In this document: piece after piece, positions 5,875-8,145 of the stretch
Position numbering within the stretch: position 1 is the stretch's first letter
Layout of the letters: each line of letters starts with the position of its first letter
Assembly: GCA_947177085.1 (NCBI GenBank)
Contig: CAMWTD010000096.1
Span: 1-8,145, forward strand
DNA from: an uncultured Desulfovibrio sp.
GTDB taxonomy: Bacteria > Desulfobacterota > Desulfovibrionia > Desulfovibrionales > Desulfovibrionaceae
Reading direction: 5' to 3'
Length of the DNA stretch: 8,145 nucleotides
Program-made: the position numbers and the translations under genes
Notes under the pieces: model-generated
Told to the model about the DNA's origin: nothing
The model's input: the letters and a program-made list of their open reading frames with translations, nothing else
The model's database searches: none

Positions 5875-7146
5875 ATGCTAGCCTTTGTCCTTTTTGCCGT
5901 ATTCTTTATCCTGCTGCTCCTCAGCGTGCCCATTTCCATTGCCCTGGGCTTTTCGTCCATGGTCGCCATCATGTTCTGCACCACGGATTCCGTGGGCGTG
6001 CTTATCCAGAATTCCTTTGCCAACGGCTTTTCCCTGATGGCGATTCCCTTCTTCATCCTTGCCGGCAACATCATGGCAAGGGGGGGCGTGTCCCAGAGGC
6101 TGGTGAACCTTGCCAACTGCGGCTTTGGCCGCTACCTCGGCGGCCTCGCCCATGTGGCTACGGCGGCGTGCACCTTTTTCGGCGCCATTTCCGGTTCCGC
6201 GCCCGCGACCACGGCGGCCATCGGCGGCGTCATGGTGGAGCCCATGACGGAAAAGGGCTATTCCAAGGCCTTTTCCGGCGCCTGCGTGGCGGCTTCGGGG
6301 ATGATCGGCCTGCTGATCCCCCCGAGCATCATCATGATCATCTATGGCGTACTCACGGGGACATCGGTCGCCAAGCTCTTCATCGGCGGCATCATTCCCG
6401 GCCTCCTTACGGCGGCCGCCTACATGATCTGCAACCACATCATCGCCAAGAAACTGAAATGCCCGCGCGGCGACAAGCCCGCGCCGGGCGAAACCTGGAA
6501 ATGCACCAAGGAAGCCATCTGGGCCATCCTGATGCCGCTCATCATTCTTGGCGGTATTTATGGCGGCATTTTCACCCCCACGGAAAGCGCCGTCGTGGCC
6601 GTGGTGTATGGCATCATCGTGGGGTTCTGGATACACCGCTCCCTCACGGTCAAGGACCTTTACAATGTTTTTCTGGCCACGGCCAAAAGCTCGGCCATCA
6701 TCCTGTTCCTCATCGCCACGGCCCATTGCTTCAGCTTCGTCCTTGCCAGCGGGCATATCCCGCAGACGCTCGCCATCGCCATCCGCTCCATTTCCCAGAA
6801 TCCCACCCTGGTGCTCTTTCTTATCTGCTTCTGCCTGCTCATTGTGGGGACCTTCCTGGATAACGCCGTGGCAGTGGTGCTGATGACGCCCATTTTCTTC
6901 CCTGTGGTGCAGAGCCTGGGCATTGACCCCATTTTCTTCGGCGTGCTCACGGTCTTTACGCTTGCCATTGGCCAGATAACCCCGCCCGTGGGCCTGTGCC
7001 TGTTCGTGGCCTGCAACCTGGCAAAGCTCAAGCTGGAAGAGATCGTGGTCTATTGCGTGCCGTACATTGTGGCGGCGCTCGTGCTCATGTGCCTGTTCGT
7101 CTTTTTCCCGCAACTTATCCTGGTCTTGCCGGGCATGATGAATTAG
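5875..7146 (+). CDS. dctM: TRAP transporter large membrane subunit, DctM family
   Basis: Large inner-membrane subunit (423 aa from ATG 5875) that moves the substrate using the sodium gradient. It is hydrophobic throughout, with about a dozen membrane segments. Family signatures are in order: SLMAIPFFILAGNIM (53-67), the small-residue re-entrant segment GAISGSAPATTAAIGG (103-118), GLLIPPSIIMIIYG (145-158), IFTPTESAVVAVVYG (232-246), GTFLDN (325-330) and IGQITPPVG (365-373). The two re-entrant motifs are the places where sodium and substrate are bound in known TRAP structures. The length is standard, so the gene appears intact. It follows dctQ by a few bases and is followed after 31 bases by a strong terminator, so dctPQM is a closed three-gene operon. 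An alternative start is GTG 5866. Confidence 0.95.
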   Translation: MLAFVLFAVFFILLLLSVPISIALGFSSMVAIMFCTTDSVGVLIQNSFANGFSLMAIPFFILAGNIMARGGVSQRLVNLANCGFGRYLGGLAHVATAACTFFGAISGSAPATTAAIGGVMVEPMTEKGYSKAFSGACVAASGMIGLLIPPSIIMIIYGVLTGTSVAKLFIGGIIPGLLTAAAYMICNHIIAKKLKCPRGDKPAPGETWKCTKEAIWAILMPLIILGGIYGGIFTPTESAVVAVVYGIIVGFWIHRSLTVKDLYNVFLATAKSSAIILFLIATAHCFSFVLASGHIPQTLAIAIRSISQNPTLVLFLICFCLLIVGTFLDNAVAVVLMTPIFFPVVQSLGIDPIFFGVLTVFTLAIGQITPPVGLCLFVACNLAKLKLEEIVVYCVPYIVAALVLMCLFVFFPQLILVLPGMMN

Positions 7147-7177
7147 ACGGCCGGGAGCCCCTTTTCCGCGCCCGCGC

Positions 7178-7216
7178 GTGAAAAAGCCCCGCTTCAGGAA
7201 AGCGGGGCTTTTTCAC
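7178..7216. terminator. Bidirectional intrinsic terminator between dctM and the larA homologue
   Basis: A perfect 17-bp inverted repeat (GTGAAAAAGCCCCGCTT at 7178-7194 and its complement at 7200-7216) surrounds a 5-base loop. The core stem AAGCCCCGCTT has the T run on both strands: TTTTT follows the stem on the plus strand, and AAAAA before it gives TTTTT on the minus strand. It ends dctPQM and, 110 bases past its stop, the convergent larA-like gene. Confidence 0.93.
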
Positions 7217-7325
7217 TGGGTCAAGCTGGGCGGCGGCGCGCCGGGGGCCACGGCGGTTTGGCCGGGGAGGAAAAGATCTTCTGAAACCGAGTCCTTGAGG
7301 CGGCCCGCGCGGGGCCCAGCGAAGC
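7217..7325. other. Short spacer between the terminator and the larA-like stop
   Basis: This is the 3' untranslated region of the minus-strand gene, 109 bases and GC-rich. It contains short GC inverted repeats such as GGCCC/GGGCC near 7300-7317 but no promoter or gene that I can support. Confidence 0.3.
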
Positions 7326-8145
7326 CTATTTCCGCACCGGCAAGGTCAGGGAACCCTGCGGCAACAGGGCAACGCTGGCGTTGGGCCCGTACACTTTCAG
7401 GGCCTCGTCAAAGGCTTCCTGCACGTTTTCGGCCTTGGAGCAAAAGAGCAGCTCGGTCATCGGGCGCGAAAGGGAAGAAATGAGGCATACCTTGCGCGTT
7501 GACGCCACCTTGGCGATGGCATAGGCCTTATGGCCGCCCAGTTCAAAATTTTCCTTGAAGCGGCGCATCAATTCTTCAGGGGCCAGTTTTTTATTGAGCC
7601 ACTTCTCAAAAACCTCTTCCCCAAGGCCGTCCCTGCATTCGCCGATCCAGATTATCGTGCCCCCGGGGCGGGTGATGGCCTCGGCATGGTCCAGCGCCTT
7701 CTGGGCCTGGTACACATTCACATCCCGGGGATAGCCGCTGGCGGCCGCGATGCAGATGTCCACCTGCTTTTCAAAGGGGATCTCGTACATTTTCGCCGAC
7801 ACATCCACGGCGGCATACCAGGCTTCCACAAGATCGCCCGCGCCCACGAACACGATGTCACGTTGTTCATTGGTCACGGTGTTGATGATAAAGTCAACGC
7901 CCACCTTTTGCGCGACTTCTATCATCTCAAGGCTGATGGGGTTTTGCCGGATAGGCGGCAGCGCGTCCAAAAGCTCGACCATGCGCGCATGATTGCTCCG
8001 CACCGTGTCATGACTGGCGAGACCGGGCAAAATGGATTTCCGGCCGCCCGAAAAACCGGCGAAATAATGCGGCATCACCACGCCGATGGTGATGAGGAAA
8101 TCAAACTCGACTTCCATCTTATTGCTTTTGCAGTCATCACCTCTT
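7326..8145 (-). CDS. larA: LarA-family nickel-pincer hydroxyacid racemase/epimerase, N-terminus beyond the window
   Basis: LarA enzymes use a covalently bound nickel-pincer nucleotide to invert the hydroxyl-bearing carbon of a 2-hydroxyacid by hydride transfer. The C-terminal two thirds is visible; the frame stays open to the window edge, so Met at 8117 is internal. Counting that Met as 1: PHYFAGFSGGRK holds His17 and Lys27 (His174 and cofactor-linked Lys184 of Lactobacillus plantarum LarA), His43 is the nickel ligand equivalent to His200, and VYQAQK holds Gln137 and Lys140 (Gln295, Lys298). Spacings agree, apart from one residue between His43 and Gln137. FELGGHKAYAIAK (191-203) is a conserved C-terminal stretch. 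The substrate-deciding positions near Trp358 cannot be aligned by eye, so lactate is only one option; the superfamily also acts on malate, phenyllactate and sugar acids. It converges on dctM and is not in that operon. Cofactor makers LarB, LarC and LarE are not in view. Confidence 0.88.
   Translation of the reverse strand, partial: RGDDCKSNKMEVEFDFLITIGVVMPHYFAGFSGGRKSILPGLASHDTVRSNHARMVELLDALPPIRQNPISLEMIEVAQKVGVDFIINTVTNEQRDIVFVGAGDLVEAWYAAVDVSAKMYEIPFEKQVDICIAAASGYPRDVNVYQAQKALDHAEAITRPGGTIIWIGECRDGLGEEVFEKWLNKKLAPEELMRRFKENFELGGHKAYAIAKVASTRKVCLISSLSRPMTELLFCSKAENVQEAFDEALKVYGPNASVALLPQGSLTLPVRK

Noticed and set aside
5878..7113. A 411-residue minus-strand open frame opposite dctM
   Set aside because: It is His/Gly/Asp/Glu rich, the expected complement of membrane-protein codons, with no domain.
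8115..8117. Met at 8117 as the true start of the LarA homologue
   Set aside because: The frame is open to the window edge, the protein would lack the N-terminal domain of LarA enzymes, and the visible residues align from the middle of the family.

Overview
The window is GC-rich, tightly packed bacterial DNA. Its gene content (a P-type TRAP transporter with a divergent LysR regulator, a LarA-family nickel enzyme, a GufA-like ZIP transporter and an exported MsrA-MsrB fusion) fits an anaerobic deltaproteobacterium, most likely a Desulfovibrionaceae member (Desulfovibrio/Bilophila-like). That placement is an inference from protein style and composition, because no rRNA or other phylogenetic marker is present.

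Left part (1-3040): a plus-strand gene for an exported methionine sulfoxide reductase MsrA-MsrB fusion (33-1046) runs head-on into a minus-strand ZIP-family metal transporter (1065-1868). Upstream of the ZIP gene, on the same strand, lies a protein of the uracil-DNA glycosylase superfamily (2043-2885) that does not fit neatly into a named family. These look like ordinary maintenance genes: oxidative protein repair, metal homeostasis and possibly DNA base repair.

Central part (3041-7216): a LysR-type regulator (3041-3922, minus) is divergent from a complete TRAP transporter. The transporter consists of the periplasmic binding protein DctP (4222-5214), the small membrane subunit DctQ (5341-5862) and the large membrane subunit DctM (5875-7146). 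The shared 299-bp control region is AT-rich against a GC-rich background. It holds two 9-bp direct repeats 22 bp apart and a separate 29-bp inverted repeat, which are candidate regulator sites. A strong GC hairpin sits between dctP and dctQ and could set the ratio of binding protein to membrane subunits. A perfect 17-bp hairpin ends the operon and also serves the convergent gene.

Right end (7326-8145): the C-terminal two thirds of a LarA-family (nickel-pincer hydroxyacid racemase/epimerase) protein on the minus strand, cut by the window edge. The visible Lys, His and Gln/Lys active-site positions are intact. Together, TRAP transporter, LysR regulator and LarA homologue suggest uptake of a small hydroxy-carboxylate or related organic anion and conversion between its stereoisomers, but the substrate cannot be read from the sequence. 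No CRISPR array, insertion sequence, prophage, tRNA or rRNA is evident, and I see no clearly new multi-gene system.
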